10,959 nt of DNA, from positions 1 to 10,959 of the forward strand of contig JABHDX010000002.1 in NCBI GenBank assembly GCA_018672815.1, read 5' to 3'. Origin of the DNA: Gammaproteobacteria bacterium (GTDB lineage Bacteria; Pseudomonadota; Gammaproteobacteria; UBA11654). This document shows positions 1 through 5,558 of this stretch, piece by piece. The position numbers and the translations under genes were made by a program. How positions within the stretch are numbered: position 1 is the stretch's first letter; each line of letters begins with the position of its first letter. Under the pieces are notes generated by a model. The model was not told the origin of the DNA. It searched no databases and worked only from the letters and a program-made list of their open reading frames with translations.

Positions 1-264
1 AATGGGCAATAGCATCCATACCTGCATTTATTATTCTAGCTATTATCGGTGCAATCTTTGGATCATTGTTTTTCTGACAATGAAATAACTCATCCTCTAG
101 TTGACGACCAAAATCTCCTAAAAATGTTCGACCACTAGATATATATACCCTGCCCCCTATGGTGACCTTGCCTACCCAACTAAATAAAAGTTATTCAAAA
201 CAAAAGAAGAGCCTTGCGGAGATGGAAAAATTAACTAAGGAATAAACAATGCGTATCTATGTTT

Positions 265-284
265 GGTGTAGCATAGGTGTAGCA
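265..284 (+). repeat. Two 9-bp direct repeats GGTGTAGCA near tRNA-Thr 3' end
   Basis: GGTGTAGCA occurs at 265-273 and again at 276-284, separated by TA. Read on the minus strand, the direction of the tRNA, they are TGCTACACC copies about 70-90 bp beyond its 3' end. Paired short direct repeats at this distance from a tRNA end are what arm-type binding sites of a tyrosine recombinase look like. That role is inference, because no integrase gene is visible in the window. Confidence 0.5.
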
Positions 285-299
285 AATTAGTATTTATCA

Positions 300-326
300 T
301 TTACTCTTATTTACTCTATTTACTAT
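300..326 (+). repeat. Three short tandem-like repeats TTTACTCT/TTTACTAT
   Basis: TTTACTCT lies at 300-307 and 310-317, and a one-mismatch copy TTTACTAT at 319-326, giving a spacing of 10 and then 9 bp. They lie 30-56 bp beyond the 3' end of the tRNA-Thr gene. Near-helical spacing fits protein binding on one DNA face, but low-complexity AT-rich sequence can give such repeats by chance. Confidence 0.4.
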
Positions 327-355
327 ATGTCAATACCTATAAGGCTTTGAAGCTG

Positions 356-428
356 TGCCGGGAAGAAGAATTGAACTTCTGGCCTACTGATTACGAATCA
401 GTTGCTCTACCAACTGAGCTATCCCGGC
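356..428 (-). tRNA. tRNA-Thr, anticodon CGU (reads ACG)
   Basis: The minus strand folds into a complete 73-nt cloverleaf. The acceptor stem GCCGGGA pairs with TCCCGGC and is followed by discriminator A. The D arm carries GCTC-AGTTGGTA-GAGC. The anticodon stem ACTGA/TCAGT closes the 7-nt loop TTCGTAA, putting CGT at positions 34-36. The T arm is AGAAG-TTCAATT-CTTCT. The 3' CCA is not encoded (CAG follows), so a CCA-adding enzyme must supply it. The 5' end lies only 7 nt after the thioesterase stop codon on the same strand, leaving little room for a separate promoter, so the tRNA is probably processed from the thioesterase transcript or driven from inside that gene. In E. coli the same isoacceptor gene, thrW, is a known prophage attachment site. 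Confidence 0.95.
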
Positions 429-435
429 TTATAAA

Positions 436-876
436 CTATACTAGTGGTTTTCTTGACATAGGTACAAGCTTTACAGTTGATGTAGAAGTGGCAACTAATT
501 TATTATTTTGAAAAAGCTCACTTGATAAAAAACCTATGTTTTTACCCATTTTTTTTATTTTAGACTCAGCTATTAAAATTCCTGGGTGTGAACTTGCTAA
601 AAAACTGACATTTATATCTAAAGAGATTGGATTGTACTCAAAATTTAATTGAGCAATAACTAAATGAGCCATAGCTGAATCTAGCATTCCAGTTACAAAT
701 CCACCTTGTACAATTTGATTTGGTGAATGACAAAATTCGGGAATGGCCTCAAATTCCATTTTTAGTTTAGGCGGTTCTGATTGAAAAGAAATAACCTCTC
801 CTCTCAGTGAGTCAAGGCATGGTGGCCTTGCGATTTTTGAACGAAGAAGCTCCAGTTTTTCTTTATCTGTTTTCAT
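436..876 (-). CDS. PaaI-family (hotdog fold) acyl-CoA thioesterase
   Basis: This 146-aa cytoplasmic protein has the length and layout of a single hotdog domain in the PaaI/YdiI thioesterase group, which hydrolyses acyl-CoA to free acid and CoA. The family signature is at residues 50-70: H50, N53, then QGGFVTGMLDSAMA. This contains the glycine pair that binds the CoA thioester and an acidic residue (D66) in the central helix, where the catalytic acid usually sits. The more common HGG is QGG here. The second half, with conserved SFLASSHPG around 91-99 and a run of beta strands, is the rest of the sheet. The start at 876 follows a short leader with no clear Shine-Dalgarno, and a promoter-like pair lies at 908-935. 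The substrate cannot be told from sequence. The family is confident, the chemistry is inferred. Confidence 0.85.
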   Translation of the reverse strand: MKTDKEKLELLRSKIARPPCLDSLRGEVISFQSEPPKLKMEFEAIPEFCHSPNQIVQGGFVTGMLDSAMAHLVIAQLNFEYNPISLDINVSFLASSHPGILIAESKIKKMGKNIGFLSSELFQNNKLVATSTSTVKLVPMSRKPLV

Positions 877-903
877 TTTTGTCTATATAAAAAAATATGA
901 AGA

Positions 904-961
904 TTTGATAATAGATCAAAGTTAAATTATATCAAATAGTTAGAACAGTATATTTTGATAT
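904..961. repeat. Nested inverted repeats of TTTGAT/ATCAAA in a divergent promoter region
   Basis: Four half-sites occur in 58 bp. TTTGAT (904-909) and ATCAAA (915-920) form a 17-bp inverted repeat. ATATCAAA (929-936) and TTTGATAT (954-961) form a wider one with a 17-bp gap. They overlap the candidate promoters of both divergent genes, so one regulator could serve both. The function is inferred, and AT-rich sequence makes chance matches likely. Confidence 0.4.
908..935 (-). promoter_or_regulatory. Candidate sigma70 promoter for the thioesterase gene
   Basis: On the minus strand TTGATA (930-935), a 16-bp spacer and TATTAT (908-913) match -35 and -10 boxes at 5 of 6 bases each. The predicted transcript would start near 901, giving a leader of about 25 nt before the ATG at 876. 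The inverted repeat TTTGAT-N5-ATCAAA at 904-920 overlaps the -10 box and could be an operator. Confidence 0.5.
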
Positions 962-983
962 TATTTCATAATTTTTTTATGCT
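955..983 (+). promoter_or_regulatory. Candidate sigma70 promoter for the 71-aa membrane protein
   Basis: TTGATA (955-960), a 17-bp spacer and TATGCT (978-983) form a -35/-10 pair with matches of 5/6 and 4/6. Transcription would begin near 990, downstream of the ATG at 984, which is one reason to prefer the ATG at 1020 as the start of the following gene. An alternative -10, CATAAT at 967-972, has a poorer -35. Confidence 0.4.
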
Positions 984-1019
984 ATGACTAACTTTGTTGT
1001 AGTAAATTGGGATTGTTTT

Positions 1020-1235
1020 ATGAATAGTATAAAAAATTTAATAACTGATTTCACCGAATTAGCAGTGGGTATAATTGCCCTTGGGGTGGCTGCTGGGGTT
1101 ATTTTTGGTGATGTGCCTTTTGTTAGTGGAATTCTTAATAACTTCACTGAATCAGTATATGCCATTGGAGACAGTGCTAGCGCAGCACTAACTCTGGCAG
1201 TAATTGTTTACGTTTACTCTAAAGCCACTAACTGA
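1020..1235 (+). CDS. Small hydrophobic protein, two predicted membrane segments, function unknown
   Basis: I do not recognise this 71-aa protein. From the ATG at 1020 it has a short polar N-terminus, a glycine- and alanine-rich hydrophobic stretch at about residues 13-30 (ELAVGIIALGVAAGVIFG), an amphipathic middle with acidic residues, and a second hydrophobic stretch at about 54-66 ending in YVYSKATN. This looks like a two-helix inner-membrane hairpin. There is no lipobox or cleavable signal peptide. An in-frame ATG at 984 would add 12 residues; I prefer 1020 because the best promoter match predicts transcription starting after 984 and because the second ATG opens a more typical N-terminus. 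Neither start has a good Shine-Dalgarno. The gene stands alone, divergent from the thioesterase and convergent with aceA. The frame is clearly coding-like, the role open. Confidence 0.6.
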   Translation: MNSIKNLITDFTELAVGIIALGVAAGVIFGDVPFVSGILNNFTESVYAIGDSASAALTLAVIVYVYSKATN

Positions 1236-1285
1236 ATCCTTAATTCATGATTTAAATCGATCTTAATCAATCGGTATTAAATATT

Positions 1286-2866
1286 TTAGAATTGATTCAT
1301 TGTATTGTCTTCGCCTGCTGCCTTGAGTGCTGCATCTCCAGCAAAATACTCTTTATGATCATCTCCAATATCTGAACCAGACATATTCTGATGTTTAACA
1401 CAGGCTATTCCTTCCCTTATTTCCTTACGTTGCACTCCAGCAACATAGCCAAGCATTCCTTTATTTCCGAAATACTCTTTAGCTAGATTATCAGTCGACA
1501 AAGCTGCTGTATGGTATGTGGGTAATGTTATTAAGTGATGAAAAATACCTGCTTCTCTTGATGAATCAGCTTGGAATGTTCGGATCTTTTCATCGGCTTC
1601 GATTCCAAGTTCAGTTTCATCGTATTCAGCATTCATTAAATTAGTTCTGTCATAAGATGAAACATCTTTTCCAGATTCTTTCATGCTATCAAATATTTGC
1701 TGTCTGAAATTTAGAGTCCAATTGAACGATGGACTGTTGTTATATGCTAGCTTAGCATTTGGAATGACTTTTCGTATTTCCTTCATCATTCCTCCAATTT
1801 GTGCAATGTGAGGTTTCTCTGTTTCAATCCAAATTAAATCTGCACCATTTTGTAGACTGGTTATGCAATCTAGAATACATCTTGCTTCGCCAGTACCGGG
1901 TCTGAATTGGAATAAGTTACTTGGCAAACGCTTTGGTCTTACAAGCTTGTCACCTTGTTTCATCAGAACATCTCCATGATTGACAGAGTCTTGATCCACC
2001 TCTTCCACGTCCAAGAATGAATTGTATTGATCACCAAGGTCTCCTTTTTCATTAGTCACAGCGATTTGTTTAGTCAAACCAGCGCCTAAAGAGTCAGTTC
2101 TAGCTACGATCACCCCATCATCAACTCCTAATTCTAAGAATGCGTATCGAACGGCATTAATTTTAGCTAAGAAGTCAGCGTGCGGGACGGTTACTTTTCC
2201 ATCTTGATGGCCACATTGTTTTTCATCAGAAACTTGATTCTCTATCTGTATGCAACAAGCCCCTGCTTCAATCATTTGTTTTGCTAATAAGTAAGTTGCT
2301 TCTTCATTACCGAATCCTGCATCAATATCAGCAATTATTGGTACTACATGTGTTTCAAAGTTGTCAATTCTATCTTGTATGGATTCTTTATCAGATTCTT
2401 CTGCAGCATCCAGTTCTCTAAACAGACCACCTAATTCTCTTGCATCAGCTTGTCTTAAAAATTGATACAGTTCTGCAATTAAACTTACAACTGAAGTTTT
2501 TTCATGCATAGATTGATCTGGAAGAGGACCAAATTCTGATCGAAGAGCAGCAATCATCCAGCCAGAAAGATAGAGATATTTTTTATTATTTGTTTCAAAA
2601 TGTTTCTTTATTGATATAAAAGTTTGTTGGCCGATAAAACCGTGCCAGCAACCCAATGATTGAGTGTATAGAGATGGATCTTTGTCATAATCATCCATAT
2701 CTTTTCTCATGATACTCGCTGTGTATTTAGCAATATCAATCCCAGTTTTAAATTTATTTTGCAATCGCATTCTGGCTACATAATCTGGGTTTACACTGGC
2801 CCATTTAGGTGTATTCATATTTGGTATTTCATTTACCTTACTAGCTTGATCATCAAGTTTAGACAT
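1286..2866 (-). CDS. aceA: Isocitrate lyase, long Pseudomonas-type form
   Basis: It cleaves isocitrate to glyoxylate and succinate, the first step of the glyoxylate shunt, in the cytoplasm. The protein is 526 aa, matching the long form typical of Pseudomonas and Acinetobacter, not the roughly 430-aa E. coli type. The catalytic loop is K216-QCGH-220 with nucleophile C218; the family consensus is KKCGH and the Q variant belongs to this subgroup. Metal-binding acids sit in ADIDAGFGN (179-187), and the substrate region includes LIWIETEKP in the second half. The start is well supported: AAGGA at 2873-2877 lies 6 nt upstream of the ATG, next to a 9-A run. A 53-aa frame lies just upstream on the same strand, and beyond it a divergent ScfR/RamB-type regulator, which probably controls this gene. 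Malate synthase, the partner enzyme, is not in the window. Confidence 0.97.
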   Translation of the reverse strand: MSKLDDQASKVNEIPNMNTPKWASVNPDYVARMRLQNKFKTGIDIAKYTASIMRKDMDDYDKDPSLYTQSLGCWHGFIGQQTFISIKKHFETNNKKYLYLSGWMIAALRSEFGPLPDQSMHEKTSVVSLIAELYQFLRQADARELGGLFRELDAAEESDKESIQDRIDNFETHVVPIIADIDAGFGNEEATYLLAKQMIEAGACCIQIENQVSDEKQCGHQDGKVTVPHADFLAKINAVRYAFLELGVDDGVIVARTDSLGAGLTKQIAVTNEKGDLGDQYNSFLDVEEVDQDSVNHGDVLMKQGDKLVRPKRLPSNLFQFRPGTGEARCILDCITSLQNGADLIWIETEKPHIAQIGGMMKEIRKVIPNAKLAYNNSPSFNWTLNFRQQIFDSMKESGKDVSSYDRTNLMNAEYDETELGIEADEKIRTFQADSSREAGIFHHLITLPTYHTAALSTDNLAKEYFGNKGMLGYVAGVQRKEIREGIACVKHQNMSGSDIGDDHKEYFAGDAALKAAGEDNTMNQF

Positions 2867-2900
2867 GACTTATCCTTTTTTTTTGAGTATTTAGTTGAAA

Positions 2901-3062
2901 TTACTTATCTGAAAATATATTTTTATTATCTTTATTAGAAATCAGCACGTCATCGCCATAAATCATTAAATCAATAACTTCCATTTCACTCAAAGGCCTT
3001 GTTATAGTTGATCTTTTATAGTCTCTAACTTTTTTTATGTGATTTTGTTTATTTTCACTCAT
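2901..3062 (-). CDS. Small unknown ORF (53 aa) upstream of aceA
   Basis: An ATG frame of 53 codons lies between the aceA start (34 nt away) and the divergent regulator, in the aceA orientation. The predicted protein starts MSENKQNHIKKVRDYKRSTI, is basic at the N-terminus, has a short hydrophobic and acidic middle (MEVIDLMIYGDDVLI) and a polar, Asn/Lys/Asp-rich end. No membrane segment or known motif is visible and I do not recognise it. An AGGA lies about 14 nt upstream of the ATG, too far for a good ribosome site. If real, it would be co-transcribed with aceA, perhaps as a small regulator or leader peptide. It may equally be a chance frame in the aceA leader. Codon use looks ordinary for the window. 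Confidence 0.45.
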   Translation of the reverse strand: MSENKQNHIKKVRDYKRSTITRPLSEMEVIDLMIYGDDVLISNKDNKNIFSDK

Positions 3063-3118
3063 TGTTAATTTTAATTTTCCTAATTCGATATTATTTTTAT
3101 ATTTCGTGTATTTTAAGC

Positions 3119-3124
3119 TATAAT
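3119..3124 (+). promoter_or_regulatory. Candidate -10 box of the scfR-like gene
   Basis: A perfect TATAAT lies at 3119-3124, 43 bp before the ATG at 3168. The matching -35 region is poor (about TTTATA at 3096-3101, 17-bp spacing). Transcription would start near 3131, just where the 14-bp-period repeats begin, so the repeats would lie in the transcribed leader. Confidence 0.4.
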
Positions 3125-3129
3125 TTATA

Positions 3130-3169
3130 AAATTTCACAATAAAAATTTCACAATGTAAATTTCACAAT
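3130..3169 (+). repeat. Three perfect AAATTTCACAAT repeats, 14-bp period, over the regulator start
   Basis: AAATTTCACAAT occurs exactly at 3130-3141, 3144-3155 and 3158-3169. The spacers are AA and GT, and the third copy ends inside the ATG start codon of the following gene (3168-3170). A partial AAATTT follows at 3173-3178. The array lies from about the predicted transcription start to the start codon. Placement in front of a DNA-binding regulator suggests an autoregulatory operator or an RNA-level control element; both are inference. The Corynebacterium RamB box has a loosely similar AT-rich core with a central C, but this is not the same sequence. Confidence 0.7.
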
Positions 3170-4727
3170 GACAAATTTGTACAGAAAAACTCACTTGCTA
3201 GGAGCAAAACTAAAAAATATAAGAAAAGTTAATAAACTGACCTTAGAAGAACTATCTGAAAGATGCAGTCAGGAAGATACAAGGATTGCTCCTTCGGTTT
3301 CTTATTTGAGCATGATTGAAAATGGTAAACGGCTGCCATCAGAGGATGTTCTAGAGATTATTGCCATTGTATTTCAAAAAGAGCCTTCATGGTTTCTCGA
3401 TGAAAATCTAGATATGGGAATTAAAGATAGTGATGATACTAAAAAAACATCTCAATTACCCTTAGAGCCAGGATTTCTCTATAGCAAAGATCTACTGCAA
3501 GGTGCTATCCCTGAACTTCTAGATCAGAGTGGAATTTCTGGCAGACAATTTGCTCAACTCTTAATACGATCTTACCAAGAAGCTAATTACAATCGATTTC
3601 CAGATATAGAAAAAATTGCTGATGAAATAGGTAAAAAAGTTTTTCCCTTAAACGTGAATGATTTAAAAAAGTTATACAAAACTCATGGACTCAAACTCAA
3701 ATGGTTTAATCAAAATAGAATTACTACTTCTACTCCTGAGATAGAAAATAAAATGTTACTGAGATCTTTTTATGATTCGCCCTCTACGGTATACATTAAT
3801 GAAAATTTAAAAAATAGCCCTGAGAGACTTAAATATGATCTGGCAACTCATTTGGGGCATAAAATTATGCATCAGGGAGATGGTCTTCGTTCCATTATCT
3901 CATCTGGCAATAGTCCTTTTAGCAGTCAAGAGAACCATGTCATCGATAATCATTCTCATGACGTCTTAATGGCATGGCATGATTTTGAATCTAGTTTCTT
4001 TGGTACTGCCCTACTGTGCCCAAGAAAACCTTTCAGAAGCTTTCTCATAAAGAATCAACATGAGATAGCATCAGCAACTCAACTAGAGATTTCTCCAGCT
4101 CTAATGATGAGAAGAATTACTGCTGTGTCTAACTATCTGCATTGGCATTATTTTGAAGCATTTCAACCAGGTTATTTGAGTGCTGTGTATAGAGCCAATG
4201 GCATAACTTTGCCGTTTGGCAATATGTCTATGGCAAATAATCCATGTCCAAACTGGGCTATCTTTAGACTTCTTAATGAAGGGTATATTGAAAACCCTCA
4301 ATCGCAAATATCGCTACTTAAAGATGGTGATAAAAACTCACTATACTGCTGTCATTCAGTACGTAGTAGAGATATGGCAGGTAATTTAAAACTTTACTCG
4401 CTTGGTATTGATATTATTCCAGCTCTAAAAAATCAAGGCATTGATCCTACTGATTACATTGAAGAACTGGAAAATGATTGTCAAAAAAATAATGGTGAAT
4501 CATTGGTTAAGGGAGAGCTTAAGCTTTCAATAGAAAAAATTGCACATATTTTAAAAATACATTGGCTTAAAGACTCTCTTGAAAACACAGCAAGAATTAT
4601 TTGCCCAAAAAGTCTTGATTGCCAGAGAGAAAAGCCTTGTTTGCCTAGAAAAAGTCAATATAAATTCAATGAAATTGAGACTCTAAAAGAGAATATTTTG
4701 CTATTGAATAAGGCTAAATTGATTTAA
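3168..4727 (+). CDS. ScfR/RamB-type XRE-family regulator of short-chain acyl-CoA metabolism
   Basis: This 519-aa protein has the ScfR/RamB architecture. An XRE-type helix-turn-helix lies at about residues 10-75 (GAKLKNIRKVNKLTLEELS, then SYLSMIENGKRLPS). An IrrE/M78-like middle domain spans about 145-290. The ScfR C-terminal domain (DUF2083 type) follows, with the conserved landmarks HWHYFEAFQPGYLSAVYRANG (about 325-345), CPNWAIF (360-366) and ICPKSLDC (478-485). In the middle domain the zinc-peptidase motif HExxH reads HLGHKIMH (228-235), lacking the catalytic glutamate, so it is probably a sensor and not a protease. Known relatives (RamB, ScfR) bind DNA in response to carbon source and control glyoxylate or methylcitrate cycle genes. 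Its divergent placement beside aceA fits that role. The start at 3168 is the only ATG compatible with the HTH; there is no Shine-Dalgarno, and direct repeats overlap the start. Confidence 0.88.
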   Translation: MTNLYRKTHLLGAKLKNIRKVNKLTLEELSERCSQEDTRIAPSVSYLSMIENGKRLPSEDVLEIIAIVFQKEPSWFLDENLDMGIKDSDDTKKTSQLPLEPGFLYSKDLLQGAIPELLDQSGISGRQFAQLLIRSYQEANYNRFPDIEKIADEIGKKVFPLNVNDLKKLYKTHGLKLKWFNQNRITTSTPEIENKMLLRSFYDSPSTVYINENLKNSPERLKYDLATHLGHKIMHQGDGLRSIISSGNSPFSSQENHVIDNHSHDVLMAWHDFESSFFGTALLCPRKPFRSFLIKNQHEIASATQLEISPALMMRRITAVSNYLHWHYFEAFQPGYLSAVYRANGITLPFGNMSMANNPCPNWAIFRLLNEGYIENPQSQISLLKDGDKNSLYCCHSVRSRDMAGNLKLYSLGIDIIPALKNQGIDPTDYIEELENDCQKNNGESLVKGELKLSIEKIAHILKIHWLKDSLENTARIICPKSLDCQREKPCLPRKSQYKFNEIETLKENILLLNKAKLI

Positions 4728-4740
4728 TGAAGATAACGCT

Positions 4741-5550
4741 TTAATTCTCTAACTGAACTTGAATGTCTTCAATTTTTTTCTTGGGTCTGTCCAACATTGC
4801 TATAGTTTTTTCTACTTGTAGAGTTAACTGTTCGTATGCTTTTTTAATGAGTCCTTGAGACTCTAACAATATAGGTTTTCCGTTGTCACCGGCTTCAACA
4901 AAAGATGGATCCAAAGGTATCTTACCTAAAAAATTAATCTCATTATCCTTCACAAAAGGTTCAATTTTATGTTCACCAAATAAATGATGTTCTGATTCAC
5001 ACTTATTGCAAATAAAATAACTCATATTCTCAATCAAACCAATAATGGGAACTTTTAATTTTTTAAAGGCTTCCATCGATTTTTTTACATCAATCAGTGA
5101 AACATCTTGCGGAGTTGTAACCAAGATAGCACCAGTTAGATCCGCTTTTTGTGAAAGTGTTAATTGTGCATCTCCAGTTCCTGGAGGGAAATCAATAATC
5201 AAGTAATCCAGATTAGACCAATTGGTTTGAAATAAAAGCTGACTGATTGCTTGAGACATCATAGGCCCTCTCCAAATTGTTGCTTCATCTTTCAGAACAA
5301 TAAAACCAATAGACATCAACTCAAGGCCATAGGAAATAATAGGTGTGAATGTTTTATTATCAGGTGTGGTGGGTTTTTGTCCCACTGCATTCATCATTAA
5401 TGGAATACTAGGGCCATATATATCAGCATCCAATAGTCCGACTCTATAGCCTTGTTGCTTTAATGAAAGAGCAAGATTAACACTGACTGTGGATTTTCCC
5501 ACTCCACCTTTGCCTGAAGCTACTGCAATCACATTTTTTACACTGGACAT
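4741..5550 (-). CDS. mrp: Mrp/ApbC-type P-loop ATPase, Fe-S cluster carrier
   Basis: This cytoplasmic ATPase of the Mrp/NBP35 family carries and transfers iron-sulfur clusters as a dimer. The deviant Walker A motif GKGGVGKST is at residues 13-21 with the signature lysine. The switch region DADIYGPS (41-48) and the Walker B-like LIIDFPPGTGD (117-127) follow. The dimer-bridging CxxC that binds the cluster is C181-NK-C184, inside NMSYFICNKC. At 269 aa it lacks the N-terminal MIP18/DUF59 domain of many bacterial Mrp proteins (E. coli Mrp is about 370 aa), so it is the short form. The ATG at 5550 lies 8 nt after the stop of the 55-aa gene. It is the last gene of the minus-strand run and ends tail-to-tail 13 bp from the regulator gene. 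No clear terminator is seen between them. Confidence 0.93.
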   Translation of the reverse strand: MSSVKNVIAVASGKGGVGKSTVSVNLALSLKQQGYRVGLLDADIYGPSIPLMMNAVGQKPTTPDNKTFTPIISYGLELMSIGFIVLKDEATIWRGPMMSQAISQLLFQTNWSNLDYLIIDFPPGTGDAQLTLSQKADLTGAILVTTPQDVSLIDVKKSMEAFKKLKVPIIGLIENMSYFICNKCESEHHLFGEHKIEPFVKDNEINFLGKIPLDPSFVEAGDNGKPILLESQGLIKKAYEQLTLQVEKTIAMLDRPKKKIEDIQVQLEN

Positions 5551-5558
5551 GAAAAACT

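Larger units (their letters stand above)
1..355. other. Region without a supportable gene, left of tRNA-Thr
   Basis: No complete gene is supportable here. On the minus strand one frame is open from 190 to the left edge (about 63 codons) and reads plausibly as protein, including GDFGRQLEDELFH, but it has no ATG, GTG or TTG before position 19 and a TAA at 191-193 closes it upstream. On the plus strand a short hydrophobic frame with small residues (IPAFIILAIIGAIFGS) enters from the left edge and stops at TGA 75-77; it could be the last membrane helix of a protein outside the window. These two readings exclude each other over 1-77. Positions 194-355 are AT-rich with short direct repeats, listed separately, and nothing else I can name. 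Confidence 0.5.

Noticed and set aside
160..245. Plus-strand short frame ending at 245 (starts near ATG 160), possible integrase C-terminus
   Set aside because: Only about 28 codons, no tyrosine-recombinase catalytic motif; the lysine-rich tail alone is not evidence.
977..1165. Minus-strand 62-codon frame over the small membrane protein
   Set aside because: Lies antisense to the better plus-strand frame, and its translation (many Thr/Pro/Lys, no domain) looks like a shadow.
1236..1285. Terminator between the small membrane protein gene and aceA
   Set aside because: GATTTAAATC (1249-1258) is a palindrome, but there is no GC-rich stem followed by a T-run, so no intrinsic terminator can be called.
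2873..2884. Poly-A run before aceA as a frameshift or slippage signal
   Set aside because: The 9-A run lies in the untranslated leader next to a normal AAGGA ribosome site, so it does not alter the reading frame.
4101..4307. 68-codon minus-strand frame inside the ScfR-like gene
   Set aside because: Antisense to the conserved C-terminal domain of the regulator; no support as a gene.
4728..4740. Bidirectional terminator between the ScfR-like gene and mrp
   Set aside because: The 13-bp gap and flanks show no convincing hairpin with a T-tract in either direction.
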